Below, piece after piece: positions 35,490 to 45,250 of a stretch of 64,000 nucleotides of DNA. Position numbers and translations under genes: made by a program. Origin of the DNA: M30B19 sp041741535. Lineage in GTDB: Bacteria > Planctomycetota > Planctomycetia > Pirellulales > Pirellulaceae. The stretch spans positions 56,513-120,512 of the forward strand of contig JBGSJV010000006.1 of the NCBI GenBank assembly GCA_041741535.1, given 5' to 3'. A model generated the notes under the pieces. It was given only the letters and a program-made list of their open reading frames with translations, searched no databases and had not been told where the DNA came from. The first letter of the stretch is position 1. Each line of letters starts with the position of its first letter.

Positions 35490-36911
35490 TTAACTTCCTA
35501 AGGGGCCTAGCAACTGAAGACGTACTTTGGTTTGTTGTTTTTGATCGTTTTCGATGGTCAGTCCAACCTCTAGCCGTCCCTTTTCGAACACGTCGTCAGG
35601 GACGTCGGCCCGCAAATGAAAGACTCGGCTTTCACTGGCTTCGAGTTTGAAGTCCGGTTCAGCCAAACCCAGCACCACGTCTTCACGATCTGGCGTAATG
35701 GTCAGGGACATCGGGTGGTCTTGACGATTGGTTACCTTCAACCGAACGACGTTGCGAATCAGGTCGTTCTCCATCCGAGTGTACGGATTGCCGCGTTCAC
35801 GAATGATGACCGCATCGAAGTAGTTTTTGTTGATCAACAGGAACAAGAAGACACTGGCTAAAGCTGTCAAGATCACGGGATAAACAACGACACGCGGTCG
35901 GAAAAGACTAAATCGTTCTCCGGCATCCGTGGCCTGCGAACTGTAACGTATCAAGTTGGGAGGTCTTCCGACTTTGGCCATGACCGCGTTACACGCGTCA
36001 ATGCATTGGGTGCAATTGATACACTCCATTTGAAGGCCGTTGCGAATATCGATGCCGGTCGGGCAAGTCGTTACGCAAAGGCCGCAGTCGACACAATCGC
36101 CCGCTGCCGAGTCTTCCGTCGAATCCAAAACAGGTAAAGATACACTACGCGACTTCACTGCTTTTCCCCGCGGTTCACCGCGATTCTTATCGTATGCGAC
36201 GATCAAGGAATTTCGATCTAGCAATACGGACTGGAAGCGACCGTAGGGACAGGCGATGATGCACAATTGTTCACGAAAGAAGCAAAAGTCAAACATCATG
36301 GCCACAGTGACAAAGGCCACGACCAAAAATGGTACCGGGTGGGTCAACGGTGATTGACGGACCCATTGCCACAAGGTGTCCACACCGACGAAGTACGCCA
36401 GGAATGTGTTGGCCAAATAGAAACAGATCACCGCGTAAACGACATATCGAAACCCCCAACGCAGCGCGGCGTTGGAACGTGCTGATTTGGGTTGGCCACC
36501 CCGCCCAATCGTGCCGTCAAAAAGTCGTTCGATAGGCCGGAAGACAAATTCCATGTAGACGGTTTGTGGGCACGCCCAACCGCACCAAACCCGCCCGAAA
36601 AATGCCGTAAGCAAGAAAATAGAAATCAGGCTTCCCACCGCAAAAACCGCCAATAGCAGCGAATCCGTTGGCAAAAAGGTGTAGCCGAACAGCGTGAATT
36701 TGCGACGGACAATGTCCAACAAGACCGCCGGTTTTCCATTGACCTGCACAAACGGGATCAACGTGAAAACGGCGATCAGGAAATAGGCCACGACACGCCG
36801 CAAAATCAGCAGCCGACCTTGGCTTAGTTTTGGGCGCAGCCAACGCCGGGAGCCGTCCTTCTCCAATGTGGAAAGGACGTGCTCTTCGGCTTCCAGGATT
36901 GTAGAGTTCAT
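35490..36911 (-). CDS. ccoG: CcoG/FixG-type cbb3 assembly ferredoxin-like protein
   Basis: A 473-aa membrane iron-sulphur protein that reduces copper during cbb3 oxidase assembly. Motifs are CGWACPQTVYMEF and CPYGRFQS in the membrane part, then two 4Fe-4S clusters in CVDCGLCVTTCPTG and CINCTQCIDACN, and a C-terminal Ig-like domain (about 370-473). About five transmembrane helices are seen. ATG at 36911 is 3 bp after the ccoP stop. Confidence 0.95.
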   Translation of the reverse strand: MNSTILEAEEHVLSTLEKDGSRRWLRPKLSQGRLLILRRVVAYFLIAVFTLIPFVQVNGKPAVLLDIVRRKFTLFGYTFLPTDSLLLAVFAVGSLISIFLLTAFFGRVWCGWACPQTVYMEFVFRPIERLFDGTIGRGGQPKSARSNAALRWGFRYVVYAVICFYLANTFLAYFVGVDTLWQWVRQSPLTHPVPFLVVAFVTVAMMFDFCFFREQLCIIACPYGRFQSVLLDRNSLIVAYDKNRGEPRGKAVKSRSVSLPVLDSTEDSAAGDCVDCGLCVTTCPTGIDIRNGLQMECINCTQCIDACNAVMAKVGRPPNLIRYSSQATDAGERFSLFRPRVVVYPVILTALASVFLFLLINKNYFDAVIIRERGNPYTRMENDLIRNVVRLKVTNRQDHPMSLTITPDREDVVLGLAEPDFKLEASESRVFHLRADVPDDVFEKGRLEVGLTIENDQKQQTKVRLQLLGPLGS

Positions 36912-36914
36912 GAC

Positions 36915-37565
36915 TTAGTTTGCCGGTTGGGCGGGAGACGAAGGTGCTGCCGATTCACTGGCCACCCACGGACCAATTAAGTTACCCTCGGGTGCTTTCG
37001 GGTTACTCGGAGTAGTGCCCCGCAACGACGCGATGTAGGCACTGGTCAAAACCAAGACGTTCGGATGATTGAATCGAGTGCCCCAGGCGGGCATTGCTCC
37101 ATTGTTGGCTCCGTTCTTGATCACGTTGGCGATGTCTCCGATGCTTTGGACACCCTTCCAGTGATCGTCGGTCAGATTCGGACCAATTCCGCCACCACCA
37201 TCGATGCCATGGCAGCTCGCGCAGTTCGTCAAAAATGTCGACTCGCCAACGGCCAGCCATTTCTCCAATTCGGGGTCACTGCTGTAGAGTAAAATCGTTT
37301 GGGCGTCAGGCTTTAACTCTCCGAGTTTACCAAACCGCTTGGTCATGACCATGGTTTGGTGGCTCTTGTAATCGTCAAAGATGGACCGATCCGGTACTCC
37401 GGTTTCAAAGTACAACCAATAGACACCGGAAAACAGTACCGTGCCCACAAATAGCCACACCCACCAGCCGGGCATTGGATTGTCGAACTCTTGAATCCCG
37501 TCGTAGGAATGATCGGTGAGTTTTGGTTCGTTGTTTTCCAATTCTTGGTCAATCGCGTAACTCAT
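36915..37565 (-). CDS. ccoP: cbb3 oxidase subunit III (CcoP) with one haem c
   Basis: A 216-aa subunit that carries electrons from soluble cytochrome c to the oxidase core. The N-terminal helix (PGWWVWLFVGTVLFSGVYWLY) is followed by a single cytochrome c domain with CASCH at 115-119 and a likely axial Met in GAMPAWG. Proteobacterial CcoP has two CxxCH motifs and about 300 residues; only one motif is present here, as also known in some other phyla. ATG overlaps the ccoQ stop (ATGA). Confidence 0.93.
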   Translation of the reverse strand: MSYAIDQELENNEPKLTDHSYDGIQEFDNPMPGWWVWLFVGTVLFSGVYWLYFETGVPDRSIFDDYKSHQTMVMTKRFGKLGELKPDAQTILLYSSDPELEKWLAVGESTFLTNCASCHGIDGGGGIGPNLTDDHWKGVQSIGDIANVIKNGANNGAMPAWGTRFNHPNVLVLTSAYIASLRGTTPSNPKAPEGNLIGPWVASESAAPSSPAQPAN

Positions 37566-37735
37566 GATTGTTTGCTTTCCAGGTCATCCAAGACCACTTG
37601 GGCGTTTCGCCGACTTTCTTCTCGACTCGTGCGCAGAATCTGGATACATACGGCCACGAATATGGCCAAAAACATTAACAAGGCGGCATTCCCAAAAAAG
37701 GAATACCCCAATGAATAAACTAGGTCTTTGATCAC
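37562..37735 (-). CDS. ccoQ: CcoQ-like cbb3 oxidase subunit (57 aa)
   Basis: A short ORF with start MIKDLVYSLGYSFFGNAA (GTG), a single transmembrane helix (ALLMFLAIFVAVCIQIL), and a polar tail RTSREESRRNAQVVLDDLESKQS. Its GTG overlaps the ccoNO stop (GTGA), and its TGA overlaps the ccoP ATG (ATGA), so it fills the gap between the two genes exactly. AAGGAG lies just upstream. Size, helix and place match CcoQ, a stabilising subunit. Confidence 0.85.
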   Translation of the reverse strand: MIKDLVYSLGYSFFGNAALLMFLAIFVAVCIQILRTSREESRRNAQVVLDDLESKQS

Positions 37736-40128
37736 TCGGAAACTCCTTTTTGATCTTCCTTGGATGCTTGTGGCGCGGTTGGTTCAACGGCGGGTGATTT
37801 TGTCCCATCCGAGGAGCCTGTTCCGTCCGTCGACGGCGTCGCCAACGATTCACCTGGGGTGCTTGGGCTGGCCGGCGTTGCTGGTCCATCGACCCAAACC
37901 TTATCGATGTCGGTTCCAAGCCGTTGCAAGTACGCGATCAAAGCAATGACATGGCTGTCGGAGAACTCCCGCAGCGCCGCTTCTTCTTTCGGATCACCTT
38001 GAGCACCTTGCGAAATCAATTCGTTCATGATCTTGCTTGCCTGCTCCTTGGCCATTGCTGACCCTTCGGTCAATTCCTTGGTGTAAGGCGCGCCCAAATA
38101 ATAGGCCGCTTGAACGCGACTTGGGACCGAATTGTAGTTGATCGGCCGGGTCAGCAAGTGCTCGTAGGTCGGCATGACCGAGCTTTCGTTGTACTGCCGA
38201 GGGTTCTGGAAGTGCCGCAAGTGCCAAATGTGTGACTGACGTCCACCCTCGCGGGCCAAGTCGGGACCAATACGTCGCGAGCCCCATTGGAATGGATGGT
38301 CGTAGATGAATTCTCCCGGTTCCGAATACCGACCGTACCTTTCGGTTTCAGCGAACAAGCTGCGGATCATCTGGGAGTGACAGTTGTAACATCCCTCGGA
38401 GACATAAATGTCGCGACCAATCAACTCCAGTGGAGTATAAGGTCGCACCGAGGCAATCGTTGGGATATTCGAGCGGATCAAGAACACCGGAATGATCTCG
38501 AACAACGAAGCGATAATCACGGCAATCGCCACAAACACAGTGAAGCGAACGGGCAGACGTTCCCAGCGGCGGTGCCAATGGGCTTGGCCCCAAACATCCA
38601 ACTTTTTGGCAACGTCCAGAACGCCCTCTTTCAGTGTCGATTCGGGCTCCGGTCCATCGTCATAGCTGGACGACAATCGTGGAGCTTTGTATACCGGCAC
38701 GGTGTAGGTTGCTGGCCGAGTCGTCCAAGTCATGTAGTAATTGACGCCCATCAAAACAACGCCGGCAACATACAAAACGCCGGCACCCAGTCGTACCCAC
38801 CACATCGGAATAGAAACTCGGACCGATTCCATAAAGTCGCTATTGGCCAAATTACCGGCGGCGTCGAATTCTCGCCACATCAACCCTTGCATCAATCCGC
38901 AGACATAGATTGGCACGATGTAAAGCACAATCGCAATCGTGCCGAGCCAGAAATGCCAAGTCGCTAACTGGACGGACCAAAGCTTGGTCTGAAAGATGCG
39001 AGGCAATAACCAATACAACATTCCGAAGGTCATGAATCCGTTCCAACCCAATGCACCGGCATGCACGTGAGCGATCGTCCAGTCCGTATAATGGGATAGC
39101 GCGTTCACGCTCTTGATCGATAACATTGGGCCTTCAAACGTGGACATGCCGTAAAACGTGATTCCCACGACAAAGAACTTCAATACTGGATCGACGGCGA
39201 CTCGGTGCCAGGCACCACGCAACGTTAACAATCCATTGATCATGCCGCCCCAAGACGGCATCCACAACATCAACGAGAAGATCATGCCAAACGAAGAAAC
39301 CCAAGTCGCTATCGATGTGTAGTGCAAATGGTGAGGACCCGCCCAAATGTAGATGAACACGAGAGACCAGAAATGGATGATGCTCAACTTGTAGGAGAAT
39401 ACTGGCCGTTCCGCCGCCTTGGGTAGAAAATAGTACATCAAACCTAAAAACGGGGTTGTCAAAAAGAATGCCACCGCGTTGTGACCGTACCACCATTGCA
39501 TGAAGGCGTCCTGTACCCCAGCGTAAATGGGGTAACTTTTGAACAAACCTACCGGAACCACCAAGTTATTAAACACATGCAACACTGCGACGGTAATGAT
39601 CGTGGCAATATAGAACCAAAGGGCCACGTACATGTGTCGCTCACGGCGATTGATTAGCGTCATCAAGAAATTGCCACCGAACACAAACAACCAAATCACG
39701 GCAATCGCAATATCGATTGGCCATTCCAGTTCGGCGTATTCTTTGCTTTGAGTGATCCCCAGAGGCAACGTCAAAGCCGCTGAGACAATGATCGCCTGCC
39801 AACCCCAAAAGTGGATATTGCTCAGGGTATCACTCCACATCCGAGCTTTGCACAATCGCTGGGTCGAATAATAGACGGCCGCGAATATCGCATTGCCCGC
39901 AAACGCAAAAATGGCCGCATTTGTATGCAACGGCCGCAATCGCGCAAATGACAAGTATTCGATACCAAACGCCGCCTCGGGCAAGACCAGCAGCAAAGCC
40001 ACCAACACGCCCGCCAATGTTCCCACAAACCCCCAGACCATCGTGGCCAAAGCGAATTTGCGAACTATGGCATCGTCGTAAGAGAATGTGTCCATAATCA
40101 CGCCAACTGAATCGGATTTATCCGCCAT
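37732..40128 (-). CDS. ccoNO: Fused cbb3 oxidase subunits I and II (CcoN-CcoO)
   Basis: A 798-aa fusion. The N-terminal part (about 1-480) is CcoN, with haem-copper ligand motifs RLRPLHTN, HNAVAFFLTTPFLG, WAGPHHLHYT and IAHVHAGALGWNG. The C-terminal part (from about 520) is CcoO: a single anchor helix (VRFTVFVAIAVIIASLFEIIPVF), then GRDIYVSEGCYNCH with haem c at about 580 and QWGSRRIGPDLAREGG. A Pro/Ser/Thr-rich tail closes the protein. ATG at 40128 follows AGGAG; a TTG three codons earlier is unlikely. Such fusions are known in Bacteroidetes and some Planctomycetes. It heads the whole operon. Confidence 0.95.
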   Translation of the reverse strand: MADKSDSVGVIMDTFSYDDAIVRKFALATMVWGFVGTLAGVLVALLLVLPEAAFGIEYLSFARLRPLHTNAAIFAFAGNAIFAAVYYSTQRLCKARMWSDTLSNIHFWGWQAIIVSAALTLPLGITQSKEYAELEWPIDIAIAVIWLFVFGGNFLMTLINRRERHMYVALWFYIATIITVAVLHVFNNLVVPVGLFKSYPIYAGVQDAFMQWWYGHNAVAFFLTTPFLGLMYYFLPKAAERPVFSYKLSIIHFWSLVFIYIWAGPHHLHYTSIATWVSSFGMIFSLMLWMPSWGGMINGLLTLRGAWHRVAVDPVLKFFVVGITFYGMSTFEGPMLSIKSVNALSHYTDWTIAHVHAGALGWNGFMTFGMLYWLLPRIFQTKLWSVQLATWHFWLGTIAIVLYIVPIYVCGLMQGLMWREFDAAGNLANSDFMESVRVSIPMWWVRLGAGVLYVAGVVLMGVNYYMTWTTRPATYTVPVYKAPRLSSSYDDGPEPESTLKEGVLDVAKKLDVWGQAHWHRRWERLPVRFTVFVAIAVIIASLFEIIPVFLIRSNIPTIASVRPYTPLELIGRDIYVSEGCYNCHSQMIRSLFAETERYGRYSEPGEFIYDHPFQWGSRRIGPDLAREGGRQSHIWHLRHFQNPRQYNESSVMPTYEHLLTRPINYNSVPSRVQAAYYLGAPYTKELTEGSAMAKEQASKIMNELISQGAQGDPKEEAALREFSDSHVIALIAYLQRLGTDIDKVWVDGPATPASPSTPGESLATPSTDGTGSSDGTKSPAVEPTAPQASKEDQKGVSE

Positions 40129-40886
40129 CCGAAACAACTCCTAACTTCTCGAAAATATGCTCACTTTAAACCACAGCCCGAACCCCAACTGCGGGGCGGG
40201 TGTCCTTCCAAGCAAACAGAATGCCAACGCCTGTGTCCAACTGTCGCAGTCAAACCTTTCGTGGAACTTGTTCGATTCCCGCCAGATATTGCCGAAACCA
40301 GCTCGATCGGCCAGGCTTGAGTTGGGGGCTACTTCACGTGTGCGGTGCTGACGCACACTGTTCCGAACTGTGCACTGAGCGTAACCGCACGATGTCGACG
40401 GGCGTTCTGAGCGGTGCCGACTCCGGCAGGTTCGCAAAAAGCGACCATGCATCAAGCCCGATTGTTCCCTCCTCGCCTAGCTGTTCGTGCAACTCGGATA
40501 GCCCAACGAAACTGGATCCTTCCACGACTGGTTAGCTCCCGACAGGACGAAGAAACGGTCAAAATGGGCCAAATTGCCGATTTGACGAATCGTGCGGGGT
40601 TCCTCAAGGTATGAAGGGCCATCGCTTGCGGCGTCGTCATGTGCGATACTTGAGCAGCCGTTTTTACGGGATTTCTTGCCCGCAGGGTCATTGGCCAACG
40701 AGCAACCAACTTTATTGGTCGAATCAAGACGTCATGTTTCGGCCGGAGTCTACCCCGCGAATCAGGGCCGGCGGGGACTGGTCTCGCGGACTGGAGTCGG
40801 GCGTGCCACGCTCAAAGCCGGTCGAAGAAAGCCCTTTTTCGAAGCTCGCATTCGATTGATTCACCTTCCTTGGAATTCCTCAGAAT
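40129..40886. other. Divergent intergenic region upstream of ccoNO and yhaM
   Basis: The 758 bp between the divergent cco operon and the YhaM-like gene contain no convincing ORF; short frames here show no family features. An imperfect palindrome lies at 40341-40389 (TGCGGT...ACCGCA with an inner GCACA/TGTGC). No FNR-type TTGAT-N4-ATCAA box was found by eye near the cco start. Confidence 0.6.
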
Positions 40887-41858
40887 ATGAAACGACAATC
40901 AATCAATCAGCTTGGTGAAGGCACCCAGATCAGCGAAGTCTACCAATTGATCGACAAACAACTGCGTCCGAACCGGCAAGGCAACCTGTACCTTCAGGTT
41001 CGGCTCAGTGATCGAACGGGTTGGGTTACGGGAATGCTCTGGAACGCCAACGAACACCAATACCAATCGATGCCGGTCAGTGGTTACGTTCATGTCGTTG
41101 GGGCGAGTCAAGTCTATAATGGCATGGTCCAGTTGATTATCAAGTCGATGGAAGTGGTCGATGCCAAGCAGCTGGACATGCGAGACTTTGCCGTTGAACC
41201 GAAAACCGACGTCGTTAAGTTGCAAAAAGACCTGACGACCATGTTGGCGTCGATCCGGGATCCCGGGATCAAGGCGGTGGCGGACTGCTTTCTGGCCGAT
41301 GAAAACCTAATGAAAAAGTTTGTGATGGCGCCGGCCGGAATCAAGAACCATCATGCCTACCACGGCGGTCTCATCGAACACGTGGTCAACTTGATGCGAG
41401 TTTGCCAAGCGATTGTACCGTTTTATCCGACGGTTGATGCCGATTTGTTACTGATCGGCGCATTCTTGCACGACTTGGGCAAGGTTGATGAGCTAACTTA
41501 CGATGGAGAGTTGGGTTATTCCGACGCGGGCCAATTATTGGGTCACGTCTTGATCATACTCGAAATACTAACCCAAAAATTGCGGGATGCCGAACGCAGA
41601 CTAGGAAAACCCGTGCCGCTGGAAACGCAATTGCGAATCAAGCACATGATCGCCAGCCATCACGGCGAATACGAATTTGGCAGCCCCCGTTTGCCGATGA
41701 CTCCTGAAGCGATGGCCTTGCACTTGCTTGATAATCTTGATGCAAAACTTCATGGCTTCAAACAGTTGGTCGAAGAAGACTTGAATACACAAAGCGCGTG
41801 GACCACTTATCAACCGTCACTCAATCGAAAAGTTTTCAAGGGTGGCTTGGATAAATAG
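40887..41858 (+). CDS. yhaM: YhaM-like 3'-5' exoribonuclease
   Basis: A 323-aa protein with an N-terminal OB-fold (about 10-100; QGNLYLQVRLSDRTGWVTGMLWN) and a C-terminal HD phosphohydrolase domain (HHAYHGGLIEHV, GAFLHDLGKVDEL, RIKHMIASHHGEYEFGS). This pairing matches B. subtilis YhaM. Active-site His and Asp residues are intact. ATG at 40887 is used; no strong Shine-Dalgarno is seen. The next gene on the same strand, 87 bp on, is RNase R, so two 3'-5' exonucleases are neighbours. Confidence 0.9.
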   Translation: MKRQSINQLGEGTQISEVYQLIDKQLRPNRQGNLYLQVRLSDRTGWVTGMLWNANEHQYQSMPVSGYVHVVGASQVYNGMVQLIIKSMEVVDAKQLDMRDFAVEPKTDVVKLQKDLTTMLASIRDPGIKAVADCFLADENLMKKFVMAPAGIKNHHAYHGGLIEHVVNLMRVCQAIVPFYPTVDADLLLIGAFLHDLGKVDELTYDGELGYSDAGQLLGHVLIILEILTQKLRDAERRLGKPVPLETQLRIKHMIASHHGEYEFGSPRLPMTPEAMALHLLDNLDAKLHGFKQLVEEDLNTQSAWTTYQPSLNRKVFKGGLDK

Positions 41859-41945
41859 CGGTTGAAAAATCACCTTGCGTAAGGTGACGAACGATGACCA
41901 GAACCCTGCAACTTACAAAGATACACTATTTCAACGAACACACGA

Positions 41946-44297
41946 ATGAACGAACAGCCCGCTGAGCCGGAATCCTACGAACAACTTATCCTGAATCACG
42001 TCTGTCGCCCCAACTACAAGCCCGTCAAACCCAAGATCATTGCCAAAAAGCTAAACGTAGCGGAAGAAGAGATCCGCCTGTTCAAGAAGGCGTTGAAAAA
42101 GTTGATCCGCGAAAAGCGTTTGCGCTGGGGTGCTGCCCATCAAGTGCTCGACAATCGCCCGAAGCCACCCACACTTGAACCTGTCGATCGAGAAGGCTCG
42201 ACACGACCCGGTCAAGAATCGGCCCAACGGAAACGGCCAGTCGGTGACGAGCGCCCGGCTCGCAAGAAGAAAAACGACAAGGGCTCTGGCGCGGCGGGGC
42301 ATAAGCAAATGGTTGGGCGATTCCGTCGCCACCCCAGCGGGCATGGAAACGTCACCGCAACGACCTTGGAGGCCATTGACGGCCAACCGGTCTCGATGAA
42401 GTTTCAAAATGTTCCAGACGAAAAGGTCTTTATCCGAGCGCCTCAGTCCATGGATGCCGCCACCGGCGATATCGTCCTGATCGAGTACTCGCGGAAACGA
42501 CGGGGAGTAACCACTGAGTTATCCGGAACGGTTCTGGAAATACTTCGCCGCCGGACCAATCGTTTTGTCGGTACCTATTCGGTGAATCAAGGTACTGGCT
42601 GTGTCACCGTTGATGGTAGTCAATTCCCACAACCGGTGTTGGTCGGCGATGCAACGGCCAAAGGGGTTCATCCCGACGACAAAGTTGTGATCGAAATGAT
42701 CCGCTTTCCCAGCCAGCATGATTACGGCCAAGCCGTGATCATCGAAGTGTTGGGGAAATTCGGGCAACCGAATTTGGACACGTTGATGATCATGCGGCAA
42801 TACGATTTGGCAGAACAGTTTCCTGAGGAAGTCATACAGGAGTCTCGCGACCAGGCTGCGGCATTTCAAGCCGAGGTTCAGTCGCCGCGTCGAGATCTGT
42901 CTTTAGAGACGATCATCACGATCGACCCCATCGACGCGCGCGATTTTGACGACGCCATCTCGCTCAAGCGAATTGAAAACGGACATTGGCGACTGGGAGT
43001 CCATATTGCGGACGTCTCGCATTTTGTTCGTCCAGGAACAAAACTTGATGGTGAGGCCTATCGGCGAGGCACCAGTACGTACCTGCCCGATAAAGTAATC
43101 CCCATGTTGCCGGAGATCATCTCCAATCACTTGGCATCGTTGCAACCCGACCAATTGCGATTTGCGATGACTGCCGAAATCGAATTGACTGGAGAAGGGC
43201 AAATTGTTGGTACGGAGTTTTATCGCAGCGGGATCAAGAGTGTCCGCCGCTTCACGTACGAGGAAGTCGATGAATTCTTAGCCGACCGTGAACTTTGGCG
43301 GAGCAAACTAACACCGGAGGTTCATCGGCTAGTTAACGAAATGCACGAGTTGGCGATGCTGCTGCGGCGACGACGTATGGACAATGGTTCACTGGAAATG
43401 GTTTTACCCGAAGTGAAACTGGACCTGGACCGAGAAGGTCAGGTCGTGGGTGCTCGCACGCTGCAAAATACTGAGAGCCATCAAATGATCGAAGAGTTCA
43501 TGTTGATGGCCAATGTCGCTGTGGCAACGCAACTGTCGGACTTGGGTTACCATGTTCTTCGCCGTATTCATGCGCCGCCCAACGAACGTCGACTCGCGGA
43601 TTTGACTCAGTTTGTCGATGCCTTGGGTGTCGACGTCGAGAACTTACAGAATCGCTTCGAAATCAAACGGGTCTTGGCGGAAACGGCCGATAGTCCACTG
43701 CGACACGCTGTCCACTACGCCGTATTGCGCACGATGCAAAAGGCCGTTTACGGCCCGAAAGAGATTGGACACTTCGCGCTCAACTTTGACCATTATTGCC
43801 ATTTCACATCACCGATCCGCCGATACCCGGACTTGGTAATCCACCGAATGTTGGGCGACATTATCGACGGCAAGCGACCGAATGACCAGTTTCAATGGTT
43901 AGCTGTCGTCGGCGAACATTGTAGTGATCGCGAACAAAACGCCGAACAGGCCGAACGCGAATTGGTCAAGCTCAAGTTGCTGACCTATTTCAGCGACAAG
44001 GTTGGGCACGAAATGCATGGCATCATTACGGGAGTCGAGTCCTTTGGGATGTTCGTGCAGGGGATCGAAATCCCCGCGGAAGGGTTTGTGCCGATCGCGA
44101 ACTTACCGGACGACAATTACTTCTATGATGAAAAAGCCCGGCTGCTCATGGGGCGGATGTCAAGAAACCAATATCGACTCGGAGATAGGGTCCATGTTCG
44201 CGTCCATCGCGTGGACTTGATTCGCAGGCAACTTGACTTGGTGTTATTGGAACCAGAGCAACCCAAGAAACGTCGTTCGAAACAACGTCGATCTTAA
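41946..44297 (+). CDS. rnr: Ribonuclease R
   Basis: A 783-aa processive 3'-5' exoribonuclease of the RNB family. An N-terminal winged-helix-like domain (about 10-55; KIIAKKLNVAEEEIRLFKKALKKL), a Lys/Arg-rich linker, and cold-shock domains (about 120-280) precede the RNB domain with the catalytic aspartate cluster IDPIDARDFDDAIS and DNGSLEMVLPE. HFTSPIRRYPDL marks the RNB C-terminus, and an S1 domain closes (GVESFGMFVQGIEIPAEGFV). The Lys/Arg tail (KKRRSKQRRS) is common in RNase R. The stop is 9 bp from the convergent stop at 44307. Confidence 0.96.
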   Translation: MNEQPAEPESYEQLILNHVCRPNYKPVKPKIIAKKLNVAEEEIRLFKKALKKLIREKRLRWGAAHQVLDNRPKPPTLEPVDREGSTRPGQESAQRKRPVGDERPARKKKNDKGSGAAGHKQMVGRFRRHPSGHGNVTATTLEAIDGQPVSMKFQNVPDEKVFIRAPQSMDAATGDIVLIEYSRKRRGVTTELSGTVLEILRRRTNRFVGTYSVNQGTGCVTVDGSQFPQPVLVGDATAKGVHPDDKVVIEMIRFPSQHDYGQAVIIEVLGKFGQPNLDTLMIMRQYDLAEQFPEEVIQESRDQAAAFQAEVQSPRRDLSLETIITIDPIDARDFDDAISLKRIENGHWRLGVHIADVSHFVRPGTKLDGEAYRRGTSTYLPDKVIPMLPEIISNHLASLQPDQLRFAMTAEIELTGEGQIVGTEFYRSGIKSVRRFTYEEVDEFLADRELWRSKLTPEVHRLVNEMHELAMLLRRRRMDNGSLEMVLPEVKLDLDREGQVVGARTLQNTESHQMIEEFMLMANVAVATQLSDLGYHVLRRIHAPPNERRLADLTQFVDALGVDVENLQNRFEIKRVLAETADSPLRHAVHYAVLRTMQKAVYGPKEIGHFALNFDHYCHFTSPIRRYPDLVIHRMLGDIIDGKRPNDQFQWLAVVGEHCSDREQNAEQAERELVKLKLLTYFSDKVGHEMHGIITGVESFGMFVQGIEIPAEGFVPIANLPDDNYFYDEKARLLMGRMSRNQYRLGDRVHVRVHRVDLIRRQLDLVLLEPEQPKKRRSKQRRS

Positions 44298-44306
44298 GTT
44301 AAGAGC

Positions 44307-45095
44307 CTACGATTCAAGCATTTTTTGAACGTCAATTTTTGGCTCTCCCAACTGCCAATAGATCTGCGATTCTGGTTGTGCCGATTCTGGCTGCGATGCA
44401 CTGTTTCCCGATGGCAAAGGAAATTCGACATACGGAGGTGTGGACAAAGGAAGGATCGCGGCAAGGAAATCGGCAAAGCGACCATTGGTTAATTTGCCAC
44501 CAAATTCTGAATCGGTTTCAACGACCAAACCGGCAGCCTGGAAGCGAATTCGCCGTCCTTTTCCTGATGGGTATTTAACTGTGGCGCCTATTTCCAATCG
44601 TTGCGTTTGACTTTGCAGATTGGTCGGGAAAGGAAACGGGACACGGACGCAACCAAAACCACCCGGCGGACACTCGATTGGAACAACAGATGGGGGAATG
44701 TCTGCTCGTTTTTGCAAGAGTCCTTTGGGCGCTGGACGGAGGACAATCGTTGCCTTCGAAGGTTGATCGAATTGGGACATGAAGTACGTGTCAAGGCAAG
44801 TGTTTCCATTATCTGTCGTCGGAATGAACGCGAAACACAAGCCATTTTGACCAAAGTAGGGGGTGCAGATGGAACCAAGGTAATCGGGCGCTAAATCACG
44901 GCGATACTTGAGCTTGAAGTACAAGGCCGCACTCCCGATAAAGCCTAAAGGACCAAGTATCCGAAAGGTCCACATCATCGCAAATCCAAGCGGTGTCAAA
45001 TTGCCGGTAAACGTTACCCAAGCCATAAATCCCAGCAAGGCACTGAACATCATCACGACACTAAGGATTAGGATCTGGTCTTTACTCATACGCAT
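44307..45095 (-). CDS. Membrane protein of unknown function (262 aa)
   Basis: Two N-terminal transmembrane helices (ILILSVVMMFSALLGFMAWVTF and MMWTFRILGPLGFIGSAALYF) are followed by a cytoplasmic or periplasmic domain with CTPYFGQNGLCFAF, FVECPPGGFGC-like cysteines, and a Pro/Gln-rich C-terminus. No family was recognised. ATG at 45095 (MRMSKDQ) is chosen; ATGs at 45146 and 45089 are also possible. It is convergent with rnr and 224 bp from the PQQ-propeller gene, which has its own terminator, so it is likely transcribed alone. Confidence 0.75.
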   Translation of the reverse strand: MRMSKDQILILSVVMMFSALLGFMAWVTFTGNLTPLGFAMMWTFRILGPLGFIGSAALYFKLKYRRDLAPDYLGSICTPYFGQNGLCFAFIPTTDNGNTCLDTYFMSQFDQPSKATIVLRPAPKGLLQKRADIPPSVVPIECPPGGFGCVRVPFPFPTNLQSQTQRLEIGATVKYPSGKGRRIRFQAAGLVVETDSEFGGKLTNGRFADFLAAILPLSTPPYVEFPLPSGNSASQPESAQPESQIYWQLGEPKIDVQKMLES

Positions 45096-45250
45096 ACCAC
45101 TTTCATCGAAGGAGAACACCAAGTTGAATCTGGGAAGAGGTTTCATTTATCCGAAACGCACGAACCATCAAATTGTAAGACCAAGTGGTTTGGTGGTTCA
45201 ATACCCTACTCGTTTGGGAAGGTCTCTGCCCCGCCACGCGATTTTTCGAC

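Noticed and set aside
40592..40918. 108-codon plus-strand ORF upstream of the YhaM-like gene
   Set aside because: It overlaps the yhaM start in another frame and has no conserved features.
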